A DNA stretch of 64,000 nucleotides from Pyricularia pennisetigena (Eukaryota > Ascomycota > Sordariomycetes > Magnaporthales > Pyriculariaceae). The stretch's first letter is position 1. Each line of letters begins with the position of its first letter. The position numbers were made by a program, and so were the translations under genes. The notes beneath the pieces were generated by a model. That model made no database searches. It was given only the letters and a program-made list of their open reading frames with translations, and had not been told where the DNA came from. The DNA is taken from the NCBI RefSeq assembly GCF_004337985.1, contig NC_043740.1, positions 3,091,140-3,155,139 of the forward strand, written 5' to 3'. This document shows positions 1-10,672 of the stretch, one piece after another.

Positions 1-2974
1 TGTTTTCGTGCCGAATCCCCGAGATGCCCGAATCCCTCGCGAGAGCAGCAATGGACAAGCATAAGAGAATTCTCGGCGCGTTCCCTCCCCGCCCCCAGTC
101 TCGGAGTTGGCTTGATCAAGTAGGCCCAAGCCGGAGTTGTCGTGGTGATGAACGCAAAAAGCATTTGCCGGTGGGAGATCCACTAGCCACATCACCGACA
201 GTTGGGCGAACGGTGTGACGAGGCTGGTGGCCTGGCGCAGGAAGCTAGCGCAACTCGATGGGTGAAGTTGGGCATCTACTCTTTGCTGCTCTACCCAGTA
301 GATTCGGCTTTCCTAGCCGAGAACGGAGTGCCAAGTTCAAAGCTAGGGAGGGTTTACCTTTTGCGTTCCTAAAGGTAAATTAAGGTGGTGGGTATGACAT
401 CAGTTCATCTTATGTGGCTGACTGGGGTTTCCATGCAACTTTTTTCCTCCCTCTTGGTTTGTTATCCTTGTTCAAGCAATGTTTCCAGACCTGCGCGAGT
501 GCAGAGCTGACTTTGGCCCGAGAGGGATAAGAAAAGCAGACAAAGCAAAAAGAATTAATTGACCTCCAAGGGCCTAGGGTTGTCTTCGTCGGAGTGGCGG
601 GACAAGCCTTGTGGCTGGTAGTGGCTGGTCGCTGCTGGAGAAGCCGTTCTTCGATCTTGCTGAACCCCTGTCTTCTCTGCAATGTGTACTACCCGCCATC
701 CTGTTTACCCCTGTCTAGCTGTCCAAGATATGCATCCCAACCTTGGATGGTGCTCTAAATCATCCAATGGGGTGTTGCCAACGATCTAGATTCAATGTGG
801 AATCAAGAATTTGACACTTTTTGTCGTTACTGTATACTGTAATCGAACTACGTATTTCCTCCCTCCGCTTCTAACTCCCTTTACTGTTGAGTCTTGAGAA
901 TTGCAGGAAGAAGATACACGAGGCAGGCCATCGATCAGAAAATCCCTAGCTGAAGCCGACATGGAGCTGATCAAACAACCCCTTGATTTTGTTTTGATTT
1001 TGATTTTGATTTCTGTACCTCCAACTTGGGTGTTACCAAATCTCCCGAGTTAGATGAGGGGTGGTGGTGTCGGGAGGCTGCAGACGATCAGCACTTAATC
1101 CTGGCATGCTATAGGGCTCTTCACTCTGGTTTCTTTTCTGTGCTGACCGCCCGTTGCAACCAACGCCAGGGGATGCGAGCGCGCGTACCCGGCAATTGTG
1201 GTAACATCCATGTTCGAATCAAAGTGTGCATTTCGTCATGGACCCAGCGACGGGTGATTGCCAACTAAACAACCGGAGGGAGTACGTAGCTTGGTACAGA
1301 TTGCATACATTGTTGGCCGGGTGAAAAGACAGCAAAACGATCACGATCCCTGATTTCTTCATCACCTATTCACTGTAGCCGTCAAGAAAGGCGGGGGGTT
1401 TGAGAACTAATTAAGCTGTTCTCTCAGTAGCGTCCGTGTATGGTACGGGCCGTTGATGTATCTCGTCTTGCCATGTCTTGGTAAACGCCATGTACTGACT
1501 AGTTCAATTAGCTTATAACAGCGACGCAGCTAAAATAATACTGTACATAGACTGACATCAGAACAAAATCGGAAAACCAACACACAAACTGACGATGAAT
1601 AAACATTAGATGGAGTCGCGTGGAAATCAAGGTTGTGTGTGGGGAAGAAGAGGCATCATTTTTTTTTTTTTGTTCCCTTCCCTTTCCACAAGCAGCAAGG
1701 GTTGCCATAAGATCGAAGCATGGATTGTTAATGGATGGGTCCATCTCCAGTACAACACCATCATAGACGATGACAGCGAATTTGAGCTAAGGTATTCGAT
1801 GGAACCCAAGAATCGACATCATCATTCTGGGTTCCCTCCCTACCTGGCCTCGGTAGCCAACACTGGGTCCGTTAAATTTTTGTTCGCCTATTGTAGCCCA
1901 GCAGTGGGCTCGATCGGTGAGCTGGCTGGCGCATTGTCGTACGTAGACCGACAACTGTGGCAATTGAGGGAGGCCGGATTCGCAAGCGCAATGAGCAACA
2001 ACAAGGTACGACTGGGGGCAAACCCTCGCACTGTGAGTCTGGGGAGGGTGCCTCATCGATGCATGCTTGAATTCTCATTTTGGTATCCAATAGAGCCGCA
2101 TGGTAAGTCTACTGTAGGTCGGATATGCAAGGTAGGAATAAACACGGATTGTGGCTCTACCTAGTCCAGTAATGAGTGAGAAAGGCCCTGCCTGAGGTCG
2201 TTCTTGCCTAATCGAGCCTTCCGTCGAACATCTTTTACATTCAGAATACCTACTAATTACTCCGTACCTTACTGAACGGTACGGTATATCCCAACTCAAC
2301 ATCCGTCACGTCCATCGTACCTACCTGCCTCCCGAGGACCAGGCTAAACCGTGCCCGTAGATTCCATGTTCCGTCATCTGGCTGGACCCTGGCTGGACTT
2401 GACGTGGGTTTGTTGTCTACCTACCTCAGCTCACCTTTACCTTAAACGACCCCCCCTGCCGTCTGTCCCGTCATCAGTGCAGCACTCCACTCCCGCCCAC
2501 TTGTCCCCCCATTTTCTTGGACTTGGACTACGACATACTCCAAAAAAGCTTGGCCTAGTCTTCTGGGCATCGTCGTCACTTCAAGTCACAAGTCACTTTA
2601 CACTCACTCCGACATCACTTCGAACTCTTCCCGGTCTTTTGGGTCCCATCAACAAGGAATAGATCCATCTTTGCACCTGGCCGTAGTGACTTGTGATTGG
2701 CAAATTAGGGCATCCGGCTTCCCGTCTGCACTGGTCCCACAGAGTAGCACGGCTTCCCGTTCAATATTTAACAACCCACGACGAACCTCGTTTCCCTCCC
2801 AATTTTCCAGCCTCTCCTCCCATCATCACAACTCACAGAAAAGCAACCCTCCAACCTTAATATTCCACACATCACCACCAGCCCAACAGTTTTCAGGCAC
2901 TCGACAGCCTCGACTCGTTGATAACACATCATTCCCACATAATTCACATTCCGATCGACCAAACAATCATCAAG
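1..2974. other. Region without recognisable gene
   Basis: No reading frame here has credible codon use, domain motifs or splice structure. The longest open frame (1610-2164, plus) translates a poly-T-derived run of Phe and low-complexity sequence and looks accidental. The last few hundred bases before 2975 are pyrimidine- and CA-rich (many tca, cac and ccc stretches) and probably form the promoter and 5' leader of the CFEM gene. A B-box-like string (gttcgaatc near 1213) has no matching tRNA cloverleaf around it. Confidence 0.6.
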
Positions 2975-4050
2975 ATGTTCTCGATTAACAAGGTTGCCTT
3001 TGTGGCTGTCGGTGCTCTGGCTGCCGTTGCCGCCGCTCAGGACAGGAACGCTACCGACATCAACTCCTTCCCCCAATGCGCTGTAAGTCTAGAGTGGTCA
3101 TGATCATCCCGATACTGCGGTTGGTGAGCAAGTCTACTTGATACATATCGACTGACAATCCTCGCAATATATAGCAATGGTGTGTCAACAACATGCAGCA
3201 GGCAAACAAAACCGCGGAGCTGGGCTGCAGTGGTGGTGATAACTCCTGCTTGTGCCGCAACCCCGACTTTGCCTACGGTGTTCGGGACTGCTCCGCTCAG
3301 CTGTGCAATGACGAGAGCACTGGCCGGGATGCTATCGAATACGTTTTTAACTGGTGCCAGGGTAAGTCGGGTTTCTTCCCCACCAGGCCATTATTGCACG
3401 GACATGATCTAAATCGTTTCCCTATCCAACAGATGAGGGTGTTCAACTGTCCACTGTTGTTTCGTCTGGGGCCGCCAGCGCTACCGGAATCATGAACCCT
3501 GGTGGCGCTGCCGGTGGCTCTGGTAGTGCTAGCCCCGTCAGCACTGCCGAGTACACCTCGACCCTGACCACTGGCGGCTCCACCATCACCACGACTGGTA
3601 CCTCAACTGGATTCACCACCGTCACCCCCAGCGCTACCGCCTCGAACGCTGTCAGCACGATCACCTCGAATGGCTCGACATTTGTGTCCACCATTGCCGG
3701 GTCTGCGTCGGACGTCGTCAGCACGATCACCTCCGATGGCTCGACCTTTGTGTCCACCATCGCCGCGTCTGCCTCGGGCGCTGTCAGCACTATCGTTTCG
3801 GGCGGCTCGACCTTCGTGTCGAGCCTGACTGACGCTGCCGGATCTGCCACCTCGAGCGCTGGTGATGCCGCTTCCAGCGCCACCGCCTCCACCACAGCTC
3901 AGGCTGAGGGCTTCGTAAGTTTCACTCCCAAAGTGTCAAGATCTCTGTCCAGATATCTAACAATGTTTCCTCTCTCGATAGGCCGCTCAGATCACTGCCG
4001 CTCCCGCTGGCATCCTGGCTGTTGCTGGTGTCGCTGCCTTCCTTCTCTAA
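2975..4050 (+). CDS. CFEM-domain, Ser/Thr-rich GPI-anchored surface protein
   Basis: Four exons are inferred: 2975-3082, 3175-3361, 3433-3914 and 3982-4050, with phases that join cleanly to 281 residues. All introns are GTAAGT...AG. Residues 1-21 form a signal peptide (MFSINKVAF then Ala/Val-rich, cleavage near AAA|Q). Residues about 30-100 carry the eight cysteines of a CFEM domain (FPQCA, QWCV, LGC, SCLC, DCS, QLC, NWC). A long Ser/Thr/Gly/Ala region follows, containing three tandem copies of a ~22-residue unit (VSTITSxGSTFVSTIA-like). The last exon encodes a short hydrophobic tail (ILAVAGVAAFLL) after a small-residue stretch, the usual GPI-attachment signal. CFEM proteins of fungi act at the wall or membrane, some in haem binding, some in host interaction; which applies here cannot be read from the sequence. 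Confidence 0.88.
3650..3840 (+). repeat. Tandem coding repeat in the CFEM protein
   Basis: Three imperfect tandem units of about 60-66 bp lie inside exon 3. Each encodes a block of the type VSTI(T/V)S-x-GSTFVS(T/S)(I/L). They extend the O-glycosylation-type stalk between the CFEM domain and the GPI signal. Copy number of such units often varies between strains, so this is a likely length-polymorphic site. Confidence 0.7.
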
Positions 4051-5718
4051 GCTCATCATATTAAACGACTCTCGTCTATGCGGCGTTTGTTCTTTGATTT
4101 GACCATGTTTGCATGACTGCATATGCTGCAACTTAATGTCCCCTTCTCTCATCCACTTACACGCAATAATTTCTTGGTCGCTGTTTTCTCATAATCCCCC
4201 CCCTTCGGAGACACATCATACCAAAACACCTCAATACCTACCTACCCAACGTGGATTACTTGGAGAAGGGGTTTGTTTTTCTTTCAACGATGATAAAATG
4301 GGCGTCAGGAATTTATTCGGTTCTTTTTTGATGATTCATGGATCACACAGGACATATTCTCGAGGTTGTTCTTTAACTCTATTACTGAGAGATAATTTTC
4401 GATGATTTTGGTCCATTCTCAAGTCTACCTATTTGTCTTCTGAGCGAGACTTCTGGTCAGATATTCTATAGCCCACAAGGAAAGGAATAGATTACGGAAG
4501 ACGTCACCGGGTATCATTCACTATGAGATAATTGAAAATGTTTTGAACTGTTATGTTAAGCTCCTTTGCCTGATTTTTAGTCACTTACAACTTGACTTGC
4601 AAGCCATGTGTTGTTTTTTCTTGGCAGTTCGTCCATCTGTCATGGTGAATTTGTTGGTAGTTGGTAATCTCACGCCATGTTTTTGACAGCTTCTCTACAG
4701 TCTAGAGGAACGAACCGCTTTGGTTACTATTAGCTGGGATAGCCGCGCCCGAAAATTCCGCATCAAGTAATGACAAGTTTAAGGCCAAGCAGCACACGAA
4801 AGGGCACATCAAAAGGAGGACATGTTTGGTGATTGGCCAATGATCTACCAGTAACAGCATACCATCACCATTGTCCAAGTAGCTTCAAAGGTGCAATTCC
4901 GTTCCTCCAGTGGCTGTTGCCCCATAATTTCTAGCATCATGTCATGTGTTTTCTAGGATGCCTTGGAAGGTTGGAAAACTGTCTGCAGATATGGAGTCTA
5001 GCAGCAGAAGGGGAGGGAAAGCAAATGCTGACTACGGAAGAAAGGAGAGTGATTGCAACCAAATCTTTGCTCTGGTCTTCGAAAGATTGGAGTCATCTTG
5101 ACGCAAATTTGCACCGCTGGATAAGATGTCCCCACGGCTATAGTTCTCAAATCTATAGCCGCTTGTACCTGTCCCTTACTTCACTCTAAGCCGGCCAGTC
5201 TGATGCCAGGGCCAACCCCGAGACCTACCCGCCATGAATCTCGAGATGACGTTGTTACGATCATCTCAAGATACAAGTGTTAGACACTAACATCACGCGA
5301 CACCATGTACATTCATCGTTGTGCGGGCTTTTTCAACTTTTTTGACTGATCTATTATCTTGTCACTGGATACAAAAGGCGGAATAACGATTAAGTCCACT
5401 CCTCTTGGCCGCACAGGGCATTCTCCCTTCGCAGATGCTAACAGTTACCAAATCCAGCTGCAGCAGCCTGTGTTGGGTTTCTTTCCCTCATTAGTGCAGA
5501 TCAAGTGTAACCTTTCGTCCCGGTAGCAGATTGACCAGGTTGTTGAGCTTCAAAAATGTGTCGACGTCGTTGTTGTTCAGGGGGATATCTTGTTGAAGAG
5601 AAGACAAGGCAGTTTTTCCATCCCTAACTATCTTGCCTCTCTCGACAGGGCTCACGACCGCACCAACTCCTTCAATCGAATTTTTTCTTTTTGGCATTTT
5701 TTTTTTGTTCATCTGCAT
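4051..5718. other. Intergenic region, CFEM to RPS0
   Basis: About 1.7 kb lying 3' of both flanking genes, which converge. It is AT-rich in places with no coding-like frame. It should hold the two 3' UTRs. Nothing else recognised. Confidence 0.55.
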
Positions 5719-6830
5719 CTACCACTGGCCCTCCTTGGGGGCGGCAGCCTCGTCCCATGAGGCAGCACCCTGAGCAGCAGAGTCCCAGTTCTGGGGCTGG
5801 GCAGCAGCGTCGTCCCAGCCAGAAGCGGCGGCAGGGGCAGTAGCCTCCCAGTCGCCACCACCGGTAGCGAAGCCAGACTCGATGGCAGCCGGGCCGACCT
5901 CCTCAACGCCGGCAAGCTTCTCCTCCTCGACCTTGTCCTCAGCCTCGGCCTCAGGGTCGCGGTCTGTGTTATGTGTTAGCCTGAATGCACAGAGAACAAG
6001 AAACAAAATCAATGGATAATAATCCCAGAAACTTACAGAAGTACAGATCGACCATGACGTCCCAGGGAGTCTCGCGGTTGTAGATGGTACCGCGGAGACG
6101 GAGGACCTCACGGGCCAGCATCCACCAGATGCAGCCGATGGCGTGGCGACCCTTGTTGTTGGTAGGGATGGCAACGTCGACGTACTCGGTGGGAGAGTCG
6201 GTATCGCAGAGGGCGATGACGGGGATGTTGACGTAGCTGGCCTCCTTGATGGCCTGGGCGTCGGTACGGGGGTCGGTGACGACAATCAGGCGCGGCTCCT
6301 TGAACGAGCGGGTGATGTAGTTGGTGAAGCTACCGGGGGTGAAGCGACCAGCAATGGCCTGGGCGCCAGTGTGGGCAGCGAACTTGAGGACGGCACGCTG
6401 GCCGTAGGGACGGGCAGAGATGACACAGACGTCGGCCGGGTTGTCAATGGCAGTGATGATACGGGCGGCGAGGACGATCTTCTCCCTGTGGTTGGAGTGT
6501 GGTTAGCTAGACGTTCCCACACCAAATTCCTCGTTCCACTGTAGAATTTGTTGTCGTCCGTGTCGCAAAACCGATGATGCGATCTGCGCGCACCAAACAG
6601 CCTTTTTACACCGGCCGCACCACTCCCAGTATTTCAATGCTTTCCCAGGCGCAAACGTACCAGGTCTTGCCAACGTTGATGACGTTGACACCATCCTGAC
6701 GGGTCTTCCACAGGTAAGGGGCCATGTGAACCTGGAGGTTCTTGGAGCCGATGTGCGACTGCGCAGCCAGGAGCATCTCAATGTCCTGGCTGGTCGCGTT
6801 GAAGACCGAGGGCAGATTTGCGGGGGCCAT
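5719..6830 (-). CDS. RPS0: 40S ribosomal protein S0 (uS2, RPSA/p40 family)
   Basis: Three exons on the minus strand: 6830-6661, 6485-6037 and 5963-5719, giving 287 residues. The start ([20 protein letters not shown]) is the usual beginning of fungal S0. Exon 1 runs through [20 protein letters not shown] and ends in GKTW; exon 2 continues [31 protein letters not shown] and [15 protein letters not shown], hallmark uS2 segments. The third exon is the acidic eukaryote-specific tail with WD/W-containing repeats (GGDWEA, SGWDDA, QNWDS, ASWDE). The protein is a structural part of the small subunit, needed for 20S pre-rRNA maturation. The first intron is long for this window (175 bp) and contains no snoRNA boxes I could recognise. 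Confidence 0.96.
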
Positions 6831-7567
6831 CTTTGCAGTCTGTTTTATTCCTTCGTGAGGAAATTTGTTTGGGGGAAAAGGAAGGAGACTGAGATGGTTG
6901 TTGGTGTGGACGACAAAGGAGAAGGAATATCGCGAACCTTTTCGACGCCAAAAAAAAGTTCGCTCCACTGATAGTTTTGGTGGGCAGGAGGGGTGGTGTG
7001 GGAGGGCTTCGGAGAGCTCTAAGATTATGTAATACACGTCAAAAACTGACAACTCGAGGAGCACACGTGACCCTGACCCACCTGAACCAAACAGTGCAGA
7101 TTCCATCCCTCCCCTTCAAGAGCTTTTGACATGGAATGATTTGAACATGGCTGCTCCCACGTCAAGCAATGTCACTTGCTGGGATTTATGATTAACCTCT
7201 CCCGATTTTATGTGTAAAACTTGGGTTGTATAAGGGACTGCGAATTGAAGCTACAGTCATCATCTCATTCGGGCTTGGGCTTTGAGGCACAAGCATGGCC
7301 CAGATAGTTTAGTATCGTTATTAGAGATCATACAATTTGTGATTTCCAGCTCTACCAGAAGCAATTTTCAAGTTCCATTTACATTACGATGTCAGCGACC
7401 TGCTTACCCTGCACCGGCACGTGCGGACATGCCGCGCCAAGCAAAGTGGACCAGGCCTGGTCCAAAATTTGGCATTGAGTTGCAAGCTGATCGCGCTTTT
7501 CAGGAGGCTCCATCCAGATTTTGGGAGAGGTTTGTACATGCAAGCCGCCCAACAACCACATCACAGA
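6831..7567. promoter_or_regulatory. Divergent promoter region between RPS0 and uS15m
   Basis: The two genes point away from each other, so these ~740 bp should hold both promoters and 5' leaders. Just upstream of the RPS0 start is a purine-rich leader on the plus strand. I see no TATA box or defined operator that I would claim. Confidence 0.4.
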
Positions 7568-8603
7568 ATGCCTCCAAGAATACCTTGCCCTTCAGGGCTG
7601 AGTGCTTTCTCATGTGTGTAACATCTCTATGCTAAGTGGAAGTTTATTTCGGCGCTGTTCAATGCTGACCTTGTCGTTTACTCCCGGATGCGCAGTATGC
7701 ATACGACCTGCAGCAAGACCATCACCCGCTAAGGCCCTGCAGCCTCTAATCCAGACAGCAAACATCTCTGCCAAGGAAAAGAAGAGGAAAGCCAGGCTCG
7801 ACCCGTACTGGTTCGCGCAGTACCAGGCGAGGGTGGCAGCGAACCAGAAGCGCCAGGCCGAGCTTAAGATCAAGCGCGACTACGAATGGGGCCACCCCAT
7901 CGACGGCATCCTCAAGCCTTACACCGAGTCCTTCGACTCGGGCGGCACCGCAGCCCTCTCCCTCCCCGTCGCCGACGACAAGGGCAACGTCCTGGAGGAG
8001 CCGCACCCGCTGCCCACCTCGCCTCACATCCTCAACTTCCAGGTCGACAAGAAGGACCTGGACGCCGTCCTCAACGAGTCCTACGAGCTCACCAAGCCGC
8101 TGCCGCCGCAGGACGGTGACCACGTTAAGCACGAGAAGGACATTGCCGCACACGAGGCCTTGCACGCCAAGGCCTCGGAGGCGCTGAAGCGCATCACGGC
8201 CGTGGAGAACGCCAGCTCCAAGGAGCGGAGGCACGTCAACATCCGCCGCATTATCGAGGAGTTTGGCCGGCACAACACGGACAAGACGGTGCCTCAGAGG
8301 CCCGTGGCAGCCAACAGCCCCAGGATCGAGCCGGTGCAGCGCGCCGGCCCCGACACGGGTTCTTCCGAGGTCCAGATCGCCATCCTGACGGCCAAGATCC
8401 GCAAGCTGGCCCAGATGTACGCCGGTCCCAAGGGTAACAAGGACAAGGCCAACAAGCGCAACCTGAGACTGCTCCTTCATCGGAGGCAGAAACTGCTTCG
8501 TTATATGGAGAGGAAGGAGCGCAGGAGCGGAAGGTGGCTACACATGTGTGAGAAGCTCGGCATCACGCCGGCCATGTACCACGGTGAGATCGAGGTCCGC
8601 TAG
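7568..8603 (+). CDS. MRPS28: Mitochondrial small-subunit ribosomal protein uS15m
   Basis: The preferred model has two exons, 7568-7613 and 7696-8603 (317 residues), joined over an 82-bp GTGTGT...CAG intron with a gctgac branch site at about 7665. It starts MPPRIPCPSGLSAFS, a plausible mitochondrial presequence. A single-exon alternative beginning near 7602-7632 (MLSGSLFRRCSM...) is also open. The S15 domain is C-terminal (about residues 230-317): DTGSSEVQIAILTAKI, then NKRNLRLLLHRRQKLLRYM, the rRNA-binding helices. The long N-terminal extension is usual for fungal uS15m. The product sits in the mitochondrial 37S subunit. The symbol follows yeast usage. Confidence 0.9.
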
Positions 8604-8890
8604 GGTTGCAGACGTGAAGTCCTCTGGGGAGATGCTGGAGACAGGCATATGTGGTATAGAAGTGTAATTTTCTATGTAAAATACATCCTCGGAAAGTTGA
8701 GGCTTGGTCGGAAAGTAATTCGCCTCATTTACGCCGTCCCATTATTTTTTCTTGTTTTGCAACGAGCCCGTAGGCTCGTTAGCGTAGCAAAGTTCCCGGT
8801 ATGAAGAAGCCAAAACAAAAGATAGAATAACACGCAGATGATGTGCCAGACGTCTGCTGGTCAATTCAGAAAAAAAGAAATCAAACAAAA

Positions 8891-10147
8891 CTAAAAGACG
8901 CTGATATAGTTGCCGATGCGCTCCTTCTGGTTCTGCGCAATGCACTCGGCAATCCAGGTTATGTTTCGGATCTCCTGTTCTCTGAGCTTCACCCAAGCGT
9001 ATACTATGGCGAAAGTGAACTGCCTTGTGAACGCGCTCTTGGAGATCTCCATCTCCTTTTGGTAGAACATGTCCTCCAGACTCTTGCCTTCAGAACCGCC
9101 CTGGCCTCCACCCATGTTCCCAGGCCCAGAGAGACCGCCACTAAGTCCGGCAGTGTCGAAGAAGGTCTTGTAGTCTGAAACACCGTCAACAGCCAACCGA
9201 ACGCCGTCCAGGTCATCGGCACGTGACAACATCAAAGTGCCCTCAGGGTACAGACGGCCAAAAGTCGGGTAGAGCTTCTTGCGATCCTCCTTGGTAAGCT
9301 CAGTGCCAAAAGAGTTCAGAGTGATATTGATGGCACGACGGTCAGCTTCGAATTCGAGGATTTCGGACATGACCTCGGCGGTCGGCGTGCCAGCCATGTC
9401 GGGGTGAGTGTTGACAAAGTTGTGGAAATCCTCCAGGTAGTTCTTGTACAGGGTGTTCCTGACAATCTCGATGTTGAGCTCATCCAAGTCGGTATGGCTC
9501 AAGCTGTTCTTGAAGTAGGGGGCCAGCGGCGTCTCGATAAGCACGCTGTTGTATAGCTCCTCAATGTTTGTCGCCACGCAGAGCACCGGCATCGTCTCGA
9601 ACCATCCCAGCGGGTGGCAGCGCTCCAAGAGTTCCCTGGTGTCCCTCTCATGAAGGGTACCAGTGATCAAGAGTGCGACGTTGTCGATCATGTAGCCGTA
9701 AGTGAGGTAGTCCATGAACTGGGCAAGAGAGCCCACGGCGTTTGCACGAACATATCGGAACTCGGAGACGAGTTTGTCTGTCGCCTTGGCGGCTAGAGCA
9801 GACGTTGATGGGTTCGGGGGCAGCGATGCAAGAAAGTCGCCGTATGAGGGACCGAGCTGTAGTTTGAGGTCTGCAGCCAGGAGCAAGCACTGTCAGTGGC
9901 ATGTTCGGTCGCAAGTCGATATGTCGGTTCCAATGAGGAAAGGCTTTCGTTTACCATCGACGTTTTCGCATTGCGTCATGTTTGCATAGTTCGACCCGGT
10001 AAGAAGACCATTCCTGTAGCCGCGAACAATACCCTCTATGTACCTGCATGATGGTGTCGCTAGTTAGATCTTTGCAGGAAAGGTTCGTTGACGTGATGCG
10101 TAATCGAAATCATACCCATTGTTGACGTTGAAGAGCAGACCCTCCAT
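8891..10147 (-). CDS. VMA6: V-type proton ATPase subunit d (Vma6)
   Basis: Three exons: 10147-10116, 10043-9955 and 9870-8891, giving 366 residues, the size expected for the family. Exon 1 encodes [11 protein letters not shown], exon 2 [19 protein letters not shown], both typical for subunit d, and exon 3 the remainder, ending [15 protein letters not shown]. Subunit d sits on the c-ring and couples the central stalk to the membrane sector of the vacuolar proton pump. A Gly/Ser-rich insert ([20 protein letters not shown], around residue 300) is larger than in yeast and is typical of filamentous fungi. It is divergent from NOP58, with about 0.5 kb between starts. Confidence 0.96.
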
Positions 10148-10672
10148 GGTTGCGGTATAAAGTCGGCGATATTGAATCTGTCTTGAATAGCTGCCAGCAA
10201 TAGATGTAAGATGGAAGGCGACGAGGGTGGTGGTTTCGACGATGACGATACAGGCGGCAGAAACCGGTGCTGGTTAGATGCTCTCATGCCCAGGTACGGT
10301 ACATACCGAATCCCGGCGAGCAGCTCCTCCGCCTGCCTGACTCCATGCACGGACCTAACGCGGGAGGCGTCTTTGGTGGCTGAGGATTGCATGGTGGAAT
10401 GACCCTAACCCTACAGCTCGAGAATGGTTAGTCATCCGAGCTTTTGTGCGCTAGTCCATAAAGGGTTAGTCTATCGGCAAGCTACAACCCCACTTGAGGG
10501 TGATTGGGAGCTCAGCCGTCAATCGAGGAAAAAAAAAAAATTGAAAATTTCCGCGACCAAATATTTTCGCCATCCCATATCGGTGTCGTGAGGCTGCCAG
10601 CACAATATATGCCAACGCCGAAGTCGACAACATCTTTAGAACCATTTTAATAGTTGTTGTCCACCTTCAAAA
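10148..10672. promoter_or_regulatory. Bidirectional promoter VMA6/NOP58 with telobox-like motifs
   Basis: The start codons of VMA6 (minus) and NOP58 (plus) are 525 bp apart. A double CCCTAA motif lies at 10403-10413 (ccctaacccta) and the inverted form agggttag at 10462-10469. Such telomere-repeat-like boxes are bound by Tbf1/Teb1-type Myb factors at ribosomal, snoRNA and ribosome-biogenesis genes in several fungi (established family knowledge). Their role here is inferred from position and match only. A run of 13 A follows at about 10530. Confidence 0.45.

Noticed and set aside
1160..1230. tRNA-like B-box string (gttcgaatc)
   Set aside because: No acceptor or anticodon stem pairs around it; no tRNA cloverleaf could be drawn.
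1610..2164. 184-codon plus-strand open frame in the left gene-free region
   Set aside because: Contains a poly-T-derived FFFLF run, no motif, no typical codon bias.
6486..6660. RPS0 intron 1 as possible host of a snoRNA
   Set aside because: No convincing box C/D or H/ACA arrangement was seen; length alone is not evidence.
7746..8480. 244-codon minus-strand open frame opposite uS15m
   Set aside because: Antisense of the uS15m exon; Leu/Val/Gly-rich with no motif.
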